64,000 bases of DNA from Halorussus limi (GTDB taxonomy: Archaea; Halobacteriota; Halobacteria; Halobacteriales; Haladaptataceae), in assembly GCF_023238205.1 (NCBI RefSeq), contig NZ_CP096659.1:1612001-1676000 (forward strand), in the 5' to 3' direction. The position numbers and the translations under genes are program-made. The notes beneath the pieces are model-generated. The model saw only the letters and a program-made list of their open reading frames with translations, did not search any database and had not been told where the DNA came from. Within the stretch, counting starts at the first letter, position 1. Each line of letters starts with the position of its first letter. Shown in pieces: positions 1 to 8,122 of this stretch.

Positions 1-2
1 TC

Positions 3-797
3 CCCCGCGGCCCGGACGAGTTCGACGCGGTGGTTCGGCGGAACGCCGAGACCGCGTTCGCCGCGGCGAGCACCGTCAAACTCCCCGTCCTCTACGCGCT
101 CTACGACGAGTACGACGGCCGCCTCGACGACCTCGACCGGACCCGCGAAATCGCATCCGAGAACCGGGTCGCGGGGAGCGGTCTCTACCACCTGCTCTCG
201 GCGACCGACCCGTCGGTCGAGGACCTCGCTCGCGCGATGATAGCGGTCAGCGACAACGCCGCGACGAACGAACTCATCAACCTCCTCGGGACTGACCGAA
301 TCGAGGCCGCGGCGGCCGACCTCGGGATGGAGCGGACCCGCCTGCGCCGGAAGATGATGGCGACGCTCGGCGACAACGACCTCGAACCGACCCGCGACTG
401 GCCGGCGGACGAACCCGCGAACGCCACCTCGCCGGCCGACTGCGCGCGCTTCTTCGCCGACGTGGTCCACCGGGCGACCCTCTCGGCGGCGGCCTACGAC
501 CGGTTGCTGGTTCCGCTCCGCGAGCAGAAGCACACGATGCTGTTCCCGCGCTACCTCCCGATGGACGTCTCTCTGACGCACAAGACCGGCCGACTCCCGA
601 CCGCCGCGCTCGACGCCGGGTACGTCGAACCGCCGACCGAATCCGACGCGTCGGATTCGGCCCTTCCCGACCCCGACGACCCGCCGCTCGTCTTCGCGGT
701 GTTCGCCGACGGACTCGACACCGGGACCGACGGGGCCGACGCCATCGCAGAAATTGGGGACGCGGCGTTCTCGTGGCTGTCGAGTCGCTCGGCGTGA
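3..797 (+). CDS. Class A beta-lactamase-like serine hydrolase (5' end outside window)
   Basis: The reading frame is open back to the left edge, so the N-terminus is missing. The visible part carries all three marks of the serine beta-lactamase/penicillin-binding fold: STVK (SxxK, bases 69-80), SDN in SDNAATNEL about 60 residues later, and HKTG near the C-terminal third. Family members acylate on the SxxK serine and act on beta-lactams or related amides. Archaea have no murein, so the natural substrate here is unknown. The C-terminal part has an acidic, Pro/Asp-rich stretch (DSALPDPDDPP) typical of haloarchaeal loops. The next gene is a MATE exporter on the same strand, about 210 bases downstream; a functional link is only a guess. 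The fold is well supported; the activity is not. Confidence 0.8.
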   Translation, partial: PRGPDEFDAVVRRNAETAFAAASTVKLPVLYALYDEYDGRLDDLDRTREIASENRVAGSGLYHLLSATDPSVEDLARAMIAVSDNAATNELINLLGTDRIEAAAADLGMERTRLRRKMMATLGDNDLEPTRDWPADEPANATSPADCARFFADVVHRATLSAAAYDRLLVPLREQKHTMLFPRYLPMDVSLTHKTGRLPTAALDAGYVEPPTESDASDSALPDPDDPPLVFAVFADGLDTGTDGADAIAEIGDAAFSWLSSRSA

Positions 798-868
798 GGT
801 CTCGCGTCTTCGAACACGCCGCACGGTACGTGTCGTTACACAGTCCGCGTCGTTACACTGTGCGTATC

Positions 869-887
869 GTTACCGTTTATCGGTAAC
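869..887. promoter_or_regulatory. Inverted repeat upstream of the MATE gene
   Basis: Two perfect 7-base arms, GTTACCG (869-875) and CGGTAAC (881-887), flank TTTAT. Related CGTTACA words lie at about 833 and 851. The site sits about 120 bases before the MATE start and could be an operator or the end of the upstream transcript. A TATA-like CTACAAAA stretch lies about 30 bases before the MATE ATG. The function is inferred. Confidence 0.3.
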
Positions 888-1008
888 TCACTTGTAAGAA
901 GCCGCGAGTAGGAAGCGTACGACGGCCTCTCCCGCGACGGACCGAGCGCGGGACGAACCGACAACCGACCCGCAACCTACAAAAACACCCCCTTCGTTTC
1001 GAAACACC

Positions 1009-2517
1009 ATGGACCGCGCAGTCGACGACAGTATCACCGAGGGAGGCCTCCTCGGCCCGATGTTCAAGCTCGCGTGGCCCATCGTCGTCATCCAGCTGTT
1101 GCAGGTGACGTACAACATCGCCGACACGTTCTGGCTCGGACGGCTGTCGGCGGACGCGGTGGGCGCGCTGAGCCTCGCGTTCCCCCTCATCTTCCTGCTC
1201 ATCTCCATCGCCGGCGGGTTCACCACCGCGGGGTCGATTCTCGTCGCCCAGTACACCGGTGCCGACAGCGAGGGGTCGGCCGGCGAGGTGGCGGGCCAAA
1301 TCGTCTCGTTCGTCACCCTGTTGGCGCTCGCGCTGAGCGTCCTCGGCTACTTCGCCACCGAACCGATGCTCGGGGCGCTCCCGAGTCAGGCCCAGACGAC
1401 CGACCAGATCGTCCCGTTGGCCAGACAGTACATGGAGGTGTTCTTCCTCGGTCTCCCCTTCCTGTTCGGCTTCTTCGTGTTCACGTCGCTGATGCGCGGG
1501 TACGGCGACACGCGGACGCCGATGCGCGTGATGTTCGTCTCGGTCGCGCTCAACGTCGTGTTGGACCCGCTGCTCATCTTCGGCTACGGTCCGTTTCCCG
1601 CGATGGAGATAGAGGGCGCGGCGCTCGCGACCATCCTCTCGCGGGGCGTCGCCAGCGTGCTCGGCTTCTACGTCCTCTTCGTCGCGAAGGCCGGGCCGGA
1701 CGTGGAGGTCGCCGACCTCGTTCCCGACCTCGGATACATCTGGGACATCGTGCGCATCGGCGTCCCCTCGACCGTCGAACAGTCGATGAGCGCGCTGGCG
1801 ATGATAACCCTGACCGCGATGGTCGTCCAGTTCGCGCCGCCCGTGGTCTCGGCCTACGGTCTGGGCAACCGACTCGCGTCGCTGGTCTTCCTGCCCGCGA
1901 TGGGACTGGGCCGGGCGACCAACACGATGGTCGGCCAGAACCTCGGCGCGGGCAAGGCCGACCGGGCCGAGCGCGCGGTCTGGATAGCCGCCAAGGCGGG
2001 CGCGGCCGTGATGTTCGTGGTCGCGGTCGTCGCGGCGCTCGTCCCGGAACCCATCGTTTCGGTGTTCCTCGCGACCGGGAGCGAGGCCGCCCGCGCCACG
2101 GTCCGCCACGGGTCGACCTACCTCCGGATTCGCTCGGTCGAGTTCGTCTTCATGGCGGTCCTGCAGGTCATGCTCGGGGCCTACCGCGGCGCTGGCAACA
2201 CCAAGACCGCGATGGCGTTCTCGATGGTCGCGCTCTGGGTCGGCCGCGTGCCGACGGTGTACTACCTCGCGTTCGTCGCGGGCATCGGCGCGACCGGCAT
2301 CTGGGTCGGGATGGCGCTCGGGAGCATCCTCGGCGCTATCGCGGCCACGCTCTGGTTCACCCGGGGGACGTGGAAGGAGACGGTCATCGACGAGGACGAG
2401 GCGGTCGCGGACGGCGAGGAGACCGCCGAGCGCCCAGAAACGCCGGAGACGCCCGGCGCACCGGCCGCGGAGTCACCCGACCTGTCGGAGGCCTCGGGCC
2501 CGTCCGAGGGCAAGTAG
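1009..2517 (+). CDS. MATE family multidrug/cation exporter
   Basis: A 502-residue polytopic membrane protein with about twelve hydrophobic helices in two similar halves, as expected of the DinF/NorM/MATE superfamily. Early features fit the family: the LAWPIVVIQLLQVTYNIADTF start of helix 1, and GYGDTRTPM and YRGAGNTKTAM at equivalent places of the two halves. Such proteins export cationic drugs or metabolites using Na+ or H+ gradients. The last 45 residues are a soluble tail rich in Glu, Pro and Ala with no membrane segment, probably a haloarchaeal extension. The ATG at 1009 starts directly at the amphipathic leader before helix 1. The gene is probably monocistronic, since the next gene is convergent. 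The substrate cannot be read from the sequence. Confidence 0.92.
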   Translation: MDRAVDDSITEGGLLGPMFKLAWPIVVIQLLQVTYNIADTFWLGRLSADAVGALSLAFPLIFLLISIAGGFTTAGSILVAQYTGADSEGSAGEVAGQIVSFVTLLALALSVLGYFATEPMLGALPSQAQTTDQIVPLARQYMEVFFLGLPFLFGFFVFTSLMRGYGDTRTPMRVMFVSVALNVVLDPLLIFGYGPFPAMEIEGAALATILSRGVASVLGFYVLFVAKAGPDVEVADLVPDLGYIWDIVRIGVPSTVEQSMSALAMITLTAMVVQFAPPVVSAYGLGNRLASLVFLPAMGLGRATNTMVGQNLGAGKADRAERAVWIAAKAGAAVMFVVAVVAALVPEPIVSVFLATGSEAARATVRHGSTYLRIRSVEFVFMAVLQVMLGAYRGAGNTKTAMAFSMVALWVGRVPTVYYLAFVAGIGATGIWVGMALGSILGAIAATLWFTRGTWKETVIDEDEAVADGEETAERPETPETPGAPAAESPDLSEASGPSEGK

Positions 2518-2528
2518 CCGACCGCGGC

Positions 2529-3503
2529 TTACAGCGGAACTTCGGTCCCGATTCCCTGCCGCTCGGACTCCTCGAAGACGTGTTCGGCCGCCGCCGCGTC
2601 TAACACCGCGGACCCGACGCTCTCGACCACCAGAATCTCGTCCTCGGTCTCCCGCCCGGCGCGTTTCTCGAAGACCTCCGAGAGCGGAATCAGGTCGTCC
2701 TCCGCGAGGTTCGCCTCCAGCGCATCGCCGATTTCGGCGACCTCCTCGGGCACGTCGGCGAAGACTCGGGCCGCGCGCTCGAACACCGCGGGGGCCAGTT
2801 CCTGCGTCTCGGCGGTGTAGGCTCCGACCGCGACCACCAGCGCGCCGGGGTCGAGCGCGTCGGCCGGGAACACCGGTTCGGTCGCTGTCGTGGCCGTGAC
2901 GACCACGTTCGCGCCGGCGACCGCGTCCGCGGGCGAGTCGGCCGCTTCCGCCGGCACGTCGAGTTCCTCGCGGAGGTCCGCGGCGCACTCCTCCTTCGAG
3001 TCGCTCGGCGAGTAGACGCGCACCGATTCGAGGTCGGTCGCGGCCGCGACCGCTCGGGCCTGCCAGCGCGCCTGCGTGCCCGCGCCGACCAGCGCGAGCG
3101 TGACCGGGCCGATTGCGAGTTCGTCCGCCGCGAGACCGCCGATGCACCCCGTGCGGGCGTTGGTGATTCCGTTCCCCGCGAGGTATCCGGTCGGACGCCC
3201 GGTGTCGGCCTCGGTCAGCGCGATTTGAGCGTTGACGGTCGGGAGACCCCGCTCGGCGTTGCCCTCGTGGACGCCGACGAGTTTGGTCGCGTAGAAGCGC
3301 GCGCCGTGGAGGTACGCCGGCATGACGAGGCCGGTTCCGGCGGGGTCGGGACCGTCGAGGCCCGCGCCGACCGGAAAGTGCGGGCGGTCGGGGCGCTCTA
3401 CCTCCCCGCGGCCCTGCTTTCGGAAGGCCTCGCGGACGACCGGCAGGAGGCCGGTGAGGCCGAGGCAGTCGGCGGTTTCGGCGTCGGAGAGAACTCTGAC
3501 CAT
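2529..3503 (-). CDS. Ornithine cyclodeaminase / alanine dehydrogenase / mu-crystallin family protein
   Basis: This 324-residue protein has the family layout: an N-terminal substrate region with FPVGAG and MPAYLHG, then a Rossmann domain with the dinucleotide-binding loop LVGAGTQARWQARA, then NVVVTATTATEPVF, where the chain returns to the first domain. Members reduce or deaminate small amino acids with NAD(P) (ornithine to proline, pyruvate to alanine, ketimine reduction). The sequence does not tell which. The length is normal (300-340). The start MVRVLSDAE is the usual family start. It is convergent with the MATE gene (11 bases between stops) and stands alone. Confidence 0.88.
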   Translation of the reverse strand: MVRVLSDAETADCLGLTGLLPVVREAFRKQGRGEVERPDRPHFPVGAGLDGPDPAGTGLVMPAYLHGARFYATKLVGVHEGNAERGLPTVNAQIALTEADTGRPTGYLAGNGITNARTGCIGGLAADELAIGPVTLALVGAGTQARWQARAVAAATDLESVRVYSPSDSKEECAADLREELDVPAEAADSPADAVAGANVVVTATTATEPVFPADALDPGALVVAVGAYTAETQELAPAVFERAARVFADVPEEVAEIGDALEANLAEDDLIPLSEVFEKRAGRETEDEILVVESVGSAVLDAAAAEHVFEESERQGIGTEVPL

Positions 3504-3580
3504 ACCCGGCGGTTCGGCGTCCGAGGCGTTAGGCGTTCTCCCCGCCGGAGCGGTCGACGCGCGAGGAGACCGACGCTCGC

Positions 3581-3898
3581 TCAGAACGATTCGTCGGTGT
3601 TCTCGCCCTCGGTGTTACCGGCGCCCCGGTCGGAGTAGCCCTGCCGGCCCACCGCGTCGGCGCTGACCCGGTTGAGGATGGCCTGTTCGACCTCGTCGGC
3701 CGACTCGAATGTCTCGTCGCCGCCGGTGACCATGACCTCCCGAAAGCTCTCCTCGCCGTCCGAGAGGCCGATTTCGTAGTCGCCGAACTGCTCCATCAGT
3801 TCGTCGGCGTCCATCGGGTAGTCGGCGTCCCGAAGGTCGTCTTTCAGGTCGCCGAGTTCGAGACCCATCTCGCGGCTGTCGTCGCCAGATTCGCTCAT
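3581..3898 (-). CDS. Small acidic haloarchaeal protein, DUF5789-like
   Basis: A 105-residue, strongly acidic soluble protein. The central stretch with LKDDLRDADYPMDADEL and the following FGDYEIGLSDGEESF resembles the DUF2795/DUF5789 group, whose members pack small helical bundles of unknown function. A disordered Gly/Glu/Asn tail follows the segment ILNRVSADAVGRQGYSDR. There are no membrane segments or catalytic motifs. It lies 77 bases upstream of the OCD-family gene on the same strand and could be co-transcribed with it. The family name rests on recall of the motif pattern, not on a search. Confidence 0.6.
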   Translation of the reverse strand: MSESGDDSREMGLELGDLKDDLRDADYPMDADELMEQFGDYEIGLSDGEESFREVMVTGGDETFESADEVEQAILNRVSADAVGRQGYSDRGAGNTEGENTDESF

Positions 3899-4077
3899 GG
3901 CGGGGCTACGCTACGAACTCGAATAAGGCGTACGGCCCTGCCGGCGGGTCGCCGCCGTCCCACGGGCGTCCTCGCCGTTCCACAGGCCTCCCAACCGTCC
4001 CACGGTCATCCCGAATCCCCCGGACCGCACGGGCCGGAATCCCCCGGCTACAAGACCACACGCGCCGACCCACCGAC

Positions 4078-4815
4078 ATGGACCTCTTCGACTCGACGTG
4101 GACCGACGCCGATTCGGCCGCGACCGACCTCGCGCTCCTGCCGGTCGGGAGCGTCGAACAGCACGGTCCCCACGCGCCGCTCGGAACCGACGTGCTGACC
4201 GCGGAGGCGGTCGCGGAGGCGGGCGCGGCGGCCTACGACGGCGAGGTGGTCGTCGCGCCCGCGATTCCGGTCGGCGTCGCCGAGGAACACCGCCAGTTCA
4301 CCGGCACGCTGTGGGTCAGCGAGGACACCTTCCGGAGCTACGTCCGCGAGACCGTCGCCAGCCTCGCGCACCACGGCTGGGACCGGGTGGTACTCGTGAA
4401 CGGCCACGGCGGCAACGTGGGTGCGCTCCGAGAGGTCGCCGCGACCATCGTCCGCCACGACTCGGCCTACGCGGTCCCGTTCACGTGGTTCGAGGCGGTC
4501 GGCGACCACGCCGACGAGATGGGTCACGGCGGGCCGCTGGAGACCGCGATGCTCCGACACGTCGCGCCAGACCTCGTGCGCGAAGAGCGCGTCGAGCAAG
4601 CCCGCGAGGGGGCCAGCGACGGCTGGGGCGAGTGGGTCAGCTACGCGAATCTGGCGGTCGATTCGGCGGAGTTCACGGAGAACGGCGTCGTCGGCGACCC
4701 CGCTGCGGGACCGGAAGCGCGCGGCGAGGAACTGCTGGAACTGGCGGGCGAGGCGCTGGTGTCGCTGTTGGAAGCGGTCGAGTCGAGGAACGTGACGCTA
4801 CCGCCGCACAAGTAG
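4078..4815 (+). CDS. Creatininase family amidohydrolase
   Basis: This 245-residue protein has the creatininase signatures: LLPVGSVEQHGPHAPLGTD (metal ligands Glu, His and Asp), VGVAEEHRQF, VLVNGHGGN, and HGGPLETAML with a conserved Glu. The family uses a dinuclear metal centre to open cyclic amides. Archaeal relatives include the FAPy deformylase ArfB and the MftE-like peptidases, so creatinine itself is unlikely as substrate. The length is typical. It starts about 180 bases after the divergent DUF5789-like gene, with no obvious partner. The C-terminus ends 26 bases before the convergent DUF5790-like gene. Confidence 0.9.
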   Translation: MDLFDSTWTDADSAATDLALLPVGSVEQHGPHAPLGTDVLTAEAVAEAGAAAYDGEVVVAPAIPVGVAEEHRQFTGTLWVSEDTFRSYVRETVASLAHHGWDRVVLVNGHGGNVGALREVAATIVRHDSAYAVPFTWFEAVGDHADEMGHGGPLETAMLRHVAPDLVREERVEQAREGASDGWGEWVSYANLAVDSAEFTENGVVGDPAAGPEARGEELLELAGEALVSLLEAVESRNVTLPPHK

Positions 4816-4840
4816 GCGGGCGGACGAGGCGGGAACGCGG

Positions 4841-5359
4841 TCAGTCCGCGGCCTCGACTTCCTCGGCGTCTTCGTCGTCCGCTTCCGCCGCCTCGGACTC
4901 CTCTTCGGCGTCCGTCTCGTCGGATTCGTCGTCGGCCGTCTCCTCCTCCTCCTCGGCGTCTTCGTCGGCGGTCTGGAGGCTCTCGAGAGTGTTCTTCAGG
5001 CCGGGAATCGTGCTTGTGAGGTCGCCGACCTGCGCTTTGGCGTCCTCGATGTCCTCGATGGCCTCACCGACGCGCTCGATTTCGGCTTCGAGGTCGTCGG
5101 CGTCCTCGAAGGCGTCGGCGCGTTCGCCCATGGTGTACCACTTCTTGGCGTCTCGGAGATGGTCGGCGGCGTCGCCGGTGTCGAGCGCCGACCGGAGCGC
5201 GTTGAGCGCGCCAAGCGTGTTGTCGGCCTCGACGTTCCAGATTTCGTCGGTGTCGGGGAGCGCGTCGCCCGCCTGTTCGAGACTGGCCTCCACGTCCTCG
5301 CGGACCTCGTTGGCCGCCTCGCCGAACAACTCGTCCTCGTCGAGTGTCGATTGGCTCAT
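4841..5359 (-). CDS. Haloarchaeal DUF5790 family protein
   Basis: A 172-residue acidic protein, predicted to be nearly all helical. The first 130 residues contain conserved-looking segments (LFGEAANEVREDVEASL, DEIWNVEADNTLGALNAL, AKKWYTMGERADAF, then a heptad-like EIERVGEAIEDIEDAKAQV). The last 45 residues are almost only Asp, Glu, Ala and Thr. The pattern fits DUF5790, a haloarchaea-specific family of unknown role. A coiled-coil or bundle fold is likely. No neighbour suggests a function: the creatininase gene is convergent and the CBS gene divergent. Confidence 0.65.
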   Translation of the reverse strand: MSQSTLDEDELFGEAANEVREDVEASLEQAGDALPDTDEIWNVEADNTLGALNALRSALDTGDAADHLRDAKKWYTMGERADAFEDADDLEAEIERVGEAIEDIEDAKAQVGDLTSTIPGLKNTLESLQTADEDAEEEEETADDESDETDAEEESEAAEADDEDAEEVEAAD

Positions 5360-5519
5360 ACGTTACCATTCGCCGCGATTCCTTTTAAAACCACGCCCGA
5401 AACCGAAAGTGAAATCCCGCTACTCCCCGGGGGTCCCCCGCGCCGAACCGAAAGCGACGACCCGAAACGTCGGTCGGGTCGGTCCGACCGTCGATGGTTC
5501 TCTCGACCCCCGCCGACCG

Positions 5520-5529
5520 AATATTTATC
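5520..5529 (+). promoter_or_regulatory. TATA box of the CBS gene
   Basis: AATATTTATC is centred about 29 bases before the ATG at 5554, the spacing expected for an archaeal TATA box of a leaderless transcript. It supports 5554 rather than the in-frame GTG/ATG codons further upstream. Confidence 0.7.
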
Positions 5530-5553
5530 AGCGGTCGGAAGAAATGTAACCGT

Positions 5554-5958
5554 ATGGAAGATATTTTCGTCGGACGACTCATGTCGTCGCCGGTCGAAAC
5601 CGTCTCGCCGGACACCCCCGCTCACGTCGCCGCCGAGACGATGCTCGACGAGGGCATCGGGTCGGTCATCGTCACCGGCGACGACGGCCAGTTGCGGGGC
5701 ATCCTCACCGCCACCGACTTCGTCCACGTCGCGGCCGAACAGCGGTGGGCCACCGACGCGACGGTCGAGACGTACATGACGACCGACGTGACGACGACCG
5801 ACGCGAACGCGGAGGTCCGAGACATCGCGGACCTGATGATAACCGAAGGGTTCCACCACGTCCCGGTCGTGGACGAGTCGGAGGGCGTCGTCGGCATCAT
5901 CACGACCACCGACATCACGGCCTACATGTCCAACGTCCAGACGCCGAGTCCGGCGTAA
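5554..5958 (+). CDS. Two-CBS-domain protein
   Basis: A 134-residue stand-alone pair of CBS motifs. The first spans about residues 7-62 (VGRLMSSPVETVSPDTPAHV to GILTATDFVH) and the second residues 72-128 (MTTDVTTTDANAEVRDIAD to GIITTTDITAYM). Such pairs form a Bateman module that binds adenine nucleotides or related ligands and usually signals energy state to partners. No effector domain is attached. The start was chosen because of the TATA box at -29. A hairpin plus T-run terminator follows. The partner is unknown. Confidence 0.88.
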   Translation: MEDIFVGRLMSSPVETVSPDTPAHVAAETMLDEGIGSVIVTGDDGQLRGILTATDFVHVAAEQRWATDATVETYMTTDVTTTDANAEVRDIADLMITEGFHHVPVVDESEGVVGIITTTDITAYMSNVQTPSPA

Positions 5959-5973
5959 GCGGGCGAGTTTGCA

Positions 5974-5997
5974 GTCTCGGCGTTTCTTTTTCGAGAC
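5974..5997 (+). terminator. Hairpin/T-run terminator after the CBS gene
   Basis: GTCTCG (5974-5979) pairs with CGAGAC (5992-5997), and the loop holds a T-rich run (TTTCTTTTT) starting 25 bases after the CBS stop. Archaeal termination mainly needs the T-run; the stem may be incidental. Confidence 0.55.
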
Positions 5998-6358
5998 CGC
6001 TGGCCAGCCACTGCGTCGCGCGAATTTTCGCTCTGGGCCGCGAATCGACACTGACTACGCCGTTCCTCGAATCTTCACCGACCACAGGGATGCGCCGCGC
6101 GCTCGGCCGCGCTCGCGGTTCTGCGCGGCCGAGCGCGCAGGCGGGGAGGGTCGGGGCGCGGTCTGCGGTGCCGTGCGGTCTGACTGGAGTCGGCGATAGG
6201 TCGTTGTGCGTCCGCGATTGTGGTGCTAAGCGGTCGTGGTTGCAATGCCGAACGGCCGCGCTCGTAGTGCTGGACGGTTGCGAGTCCGGCGCGATTCGAC
6301 GGTAAGAAACCAAAATACGGTTGAAAAGTGGCTACACAATTCTGAAGGCAACACAAAC
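5998..6358. other. Gene-free stretch with one strong inverted repeat
   Basis: I see no coding region with haloarchaeal codon character here. A perfect 14-base inverted repeat lies at 6097-6110 and 6125-6138 (GCGCGCTCGGCCGC and its complement, 14-base loop). The right part (6300-6358) is A/T-richer and lies just beyond the stop of the minus-strand mptD gene, so it may hold its terminator. Confidence 0.4.
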
Positions 6359-6709
6359 CTATCTAACTGATTCGACTTTCATCAGCGGGTAGCCGTCTTC
6401 CATCTCCATTCGGGTGACGACCTCGCATCCCTCTCGGTCCACGACGATTTCGACCTCCATGAACCGCCCCGTCAGTTCCGTGTACTCGTGGTCCATCTCC
6501 GCGGCCAACTTCTCGGTCAGGATGTCGACGGTCACGGACTCGCAAAACGGCTGGTTCTCGATTGACTCCTCGATGGCGGTTTCGAGGCTCGGTGCGGAGT
6601 CTGGACTCACCGGCGTCCCGGCGAACTGGTGGTAGAGCGCGCCGAACTTGATGCCCGCCTCGAAGCAGGCCGCCTCGCCGTCGGTCGGGTCCGAATCGTT
6701 TCGGGTCAC
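6359..6709 (-). CDS. mptD: Archaeal dihydroneopterin aldolase (MptD family)
   Basis: A 116-residue protein matching the archaeal MptD family (formerly DUF381). It has EAGIKFGALYHQFAGTPV near the N-terminus, the segment SIENQPFCESVTVDI in the middle and EVVTRMEMEDGYPLMKV at the end. MptD cleaves 7,8-dihydroneopterin to 6-hydroxymethyl-7,8-dihydropterin and glycolaldehyde, a step toward folate or methanopterin-type cofactors. Haloarchaea would use it for folate. It is divergent from the aIF2-beta gene across 94 bases. The family assignment is firm. The in vivo role is inferred from the methanogen enzyme. Confidence 0.85.
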   Translation of the reverse strand: MTRNDSDPTDGEAACFEAGIKFGALYHQFAGTPVSPDSAPSLETAIEESIENQPFCESVTVDILTEKLAAEMDHEYTELTGRFMEVEIVVDREGCEVVTRMEMEDGYPLMKVESVR

Positions 6710-6803
6710 GCTCGGGGGTGACGGAGTCCGGCGGGAAAGGTCGATTGGTCCGTGCGCCGGCCCAACACAGAATACCTATCTGTGTCCGACACCTCCCGTA
6801 CCC

Positions 6804-7412
6804 ATGGACTACGCATCTAACCTCGACCGCGCGATGGACGCGACGCCCGACTTCGAGGGCCAGAGCGAGCGATTCAGTTACCCCGACGCCGACGCGCAGA
6901 AGGACGGCGCGTTCACCCGACTCACGAACCTGAGCGACATCGCCGACGCGCTCAGCCGTGACGTCGAGCACATCCACAGCGCGCTCCAGCGCGAACTGGG
7001 GACTAACGGGAAACTCGAAGACGGCCGCGCGCGCTACAACGGGACCTTCTCGGGGTCGGACTTCGACGCCGCCCTCGAAAGCTACGTGCAGGAGTTCGTC
7101 CTCTGCTCGGAGTGTGGCCTGCCGGACACCCGCCTCGTCCGCGAGAACCGCAACCTGATGCTTCGCTGTGACGCCTGTGGTGCGTTCCGACCCGTCACCA
7201 AGCGCTCGACTTCGACCCAGAACCAGAACCGCGACGCGGTCGAAGAGGGAAGCACCTACGAGGTCAAGATTACCGGAACCGGCCGCAAGGGCGACGGCGT
7301 CGCCGAGAAGGGCAAGTACACCATCTTCGTGCCCGGCGCTCAGGAGGGCGACGTGGTCCAGATTTACATCAAGAACATCAGCGGCAATCTGGCGTTCGCG
7401 CGACTGGCCTGA
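6804..7412 (+). CDS. Translation initiation factor aIF2, beta subunit, with C-terminal TRAM domain
   Basis: This 202-residue protein has an alpha/beta core with the eIF2-beta/eIF5 fold (DALSRDVEHIHSALQRELGT), then a zinc-binding C4 domain at about residues 93-125 (CSECGLPDTRLV and LRCDACGAFRP). From about residue 145 a TRAM domain follows (YEVKITGTGRKGDGVAEKGKYTIFVPGA to GNLAFARL), a nucleic-acid-binding beta barrel often fused to this factor in haloarchaea. aIF2 brings initiator tRNA to the small ribosomal subunit. ATG 6804 was preferred over upstream codons because the family start MDYASNLDRAM fits, and the A/T-rich AATACCTATC lies about 30 bases before it. Confidence 0.93.
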   Translation: MDYASNLDRAMDATPDFEGQSERFSYPDADAQKDGAFTRLTNLSDIADALSRDVEHIHSALQRELGTNGKLEDGRARYNGTFSGSDFDAALESYVQEFVLCSECGLPDTRLVRENRNLMLRCDACGAFRPVTKRSTSTQNQNRDAVEEGSTYEVKITGTGRKGDGVAEKGKYTIFVPGAQEGDVVQIYIKNISGNLAFARLA

Positions 7413-7487
7413 CGCTTCCCGCGACTCTACCGCTGTTTTCTACTGCCGTTCCTACTCTACTCGTCTCGTCCGTCTGCGTTACTCGTT

Positions 7488-7715
7488 CTACTCGGTCAGC
7501 GGCATGATGACACCGAACACCAGCGGGGAGAGCAACGCCCCGAGCGTGCCGAGTATCTCCATGTCCACGAACAGCGCGTTCTCCCACGCCGGGAGCGAGA
7601 GATGCATCGCGGCCGCCGCGATTTCGCCTCCCGCACCGACCGCGAACAGCGCGAGACTGAACAGGAACCCGGTCTTGGCCCACCGCCGATAATCGACGTC
7701 TCCGTATCGGCTCAT
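7488..7715 (-). CDS. Small membrane protein, unknown
   Basis: A 75-residue protein starting MSRYGDVDYRRWAKTGF, followed by two hydrophobic segments (about residues 15-35 and 47-73). Short haloarchaeal membrane proteins with an N-terminal RYGDxDY motif are common, but no function is known to me. The start was moved inside the longer open frame because the upstream residues have no membrane or family character. It is divergent from another small membrane protein at 7806; the two share the 90-base intergenic region. Confidence 0.6.
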   Translation of the reverse strand: MSRYGDVDYRRWAKTGFLFSLALFAVGAGGEIAAAAMHLSLPAWENALFVDMEILGTLGALLSPLVFGVIMPLTE

Positions 7716-7774
7716 GCCCGAAAATCCATCCCGACCGAGAAAAACGTTCCCGTTCTTGACTGGTTCACAAAACA

Positions 7775-7784
7775 CATTTATATA
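7775..7784 (+). promoter_or_regulatory. TATA box of the 7806 gene
   Basis: ATTTATATAT lies about 26 bases before the ATG at 7806, an almost ideal archaeal TATA element implying a leaderless transcript. Confidence 0.7.
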
Positions 7785-7805
7785 TCGAGTTCGTCCGTCG
7801 TGGTA

Positions 7806-8039
7806 ATGTACGAACTTCTGATGGAACTCGGGACCGAGGCGCTCGCGGTCGTCGCGTACGCTGTTGGGACGCTCGCGCTGTCACTTCTCGGACTCGTCGC
7901 GGAGTACAACAGCCTCCAGCACGGCGGCGGCGACGCCCTGCTCGCCGGTTGGTTCGCGGTCATGGGCGTCGTCGCGTTCGCGTTTGCGGTACAACTCGGC
8001 CGTCGGCGACTACTGCCGCGTATCGCCGCCGACAGCTAA
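7806..8039 (+). CDS. Small two-helix membrane protein, unknown
   Basis: A 77-residue protein with two membrane segments (about residues 11-31 and 44-66) and a basic C-terminus (LGRRRLLPRI) that should face the cytoplasm. Start 7806 is supported by the strong TATA box. I do not recognise a family. It is unlike the divergent gene at 7488 apart from size and topology. A long perfect palindrome follows its stop codon and precedes azf. Confidence 0.6.
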   Translation: MYELLMELGTEALAVVAYAVGTLALSLLGLVAEYNSLQHGGGDALLAGWFAVMGVVAFAFAVQLGRRRLLPRIAADS

Positions 8040-8049
8040 CGCCCGCACC

Positions 8050-8070
8050 GGTATCGATCGTATCGATACC
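8050..8070. promoter_or_regulatory. Perfect palindrome upstream of azf (putative operator)
   Basis: Two 9-base arms, GGTATCGAT (8050-8058) and ATCGATACC (8062-8070), are separated by CGT. The site ends about 19 bases before the azf TATA box (CTTACTTA, 8089-8096), itself centred about 30 bases before the ATG at 8123. This is the position of an activator or repressor site in haloarchaeal promoters. It lacks a T-run, so a terminator for the upstream gene is less likely. Confidence 0.5.
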
Positions 8071-8122
8071 GACCACACCGAATCGCACCTTACTTATCGT
8101 CCGATTCCTTCTCTCCACCTGA

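Noticed and set aside
4885-4975. Short triplet-like repeats (GTCTCCTCC, TCGTC) inside genes such as the 4.9 kb and 52 kb regions
   Set aside because: They encode acidic or Ser-rich low-complexity protein segments and are not CRISPR repeats; no array with regular spacers was found anywhere.
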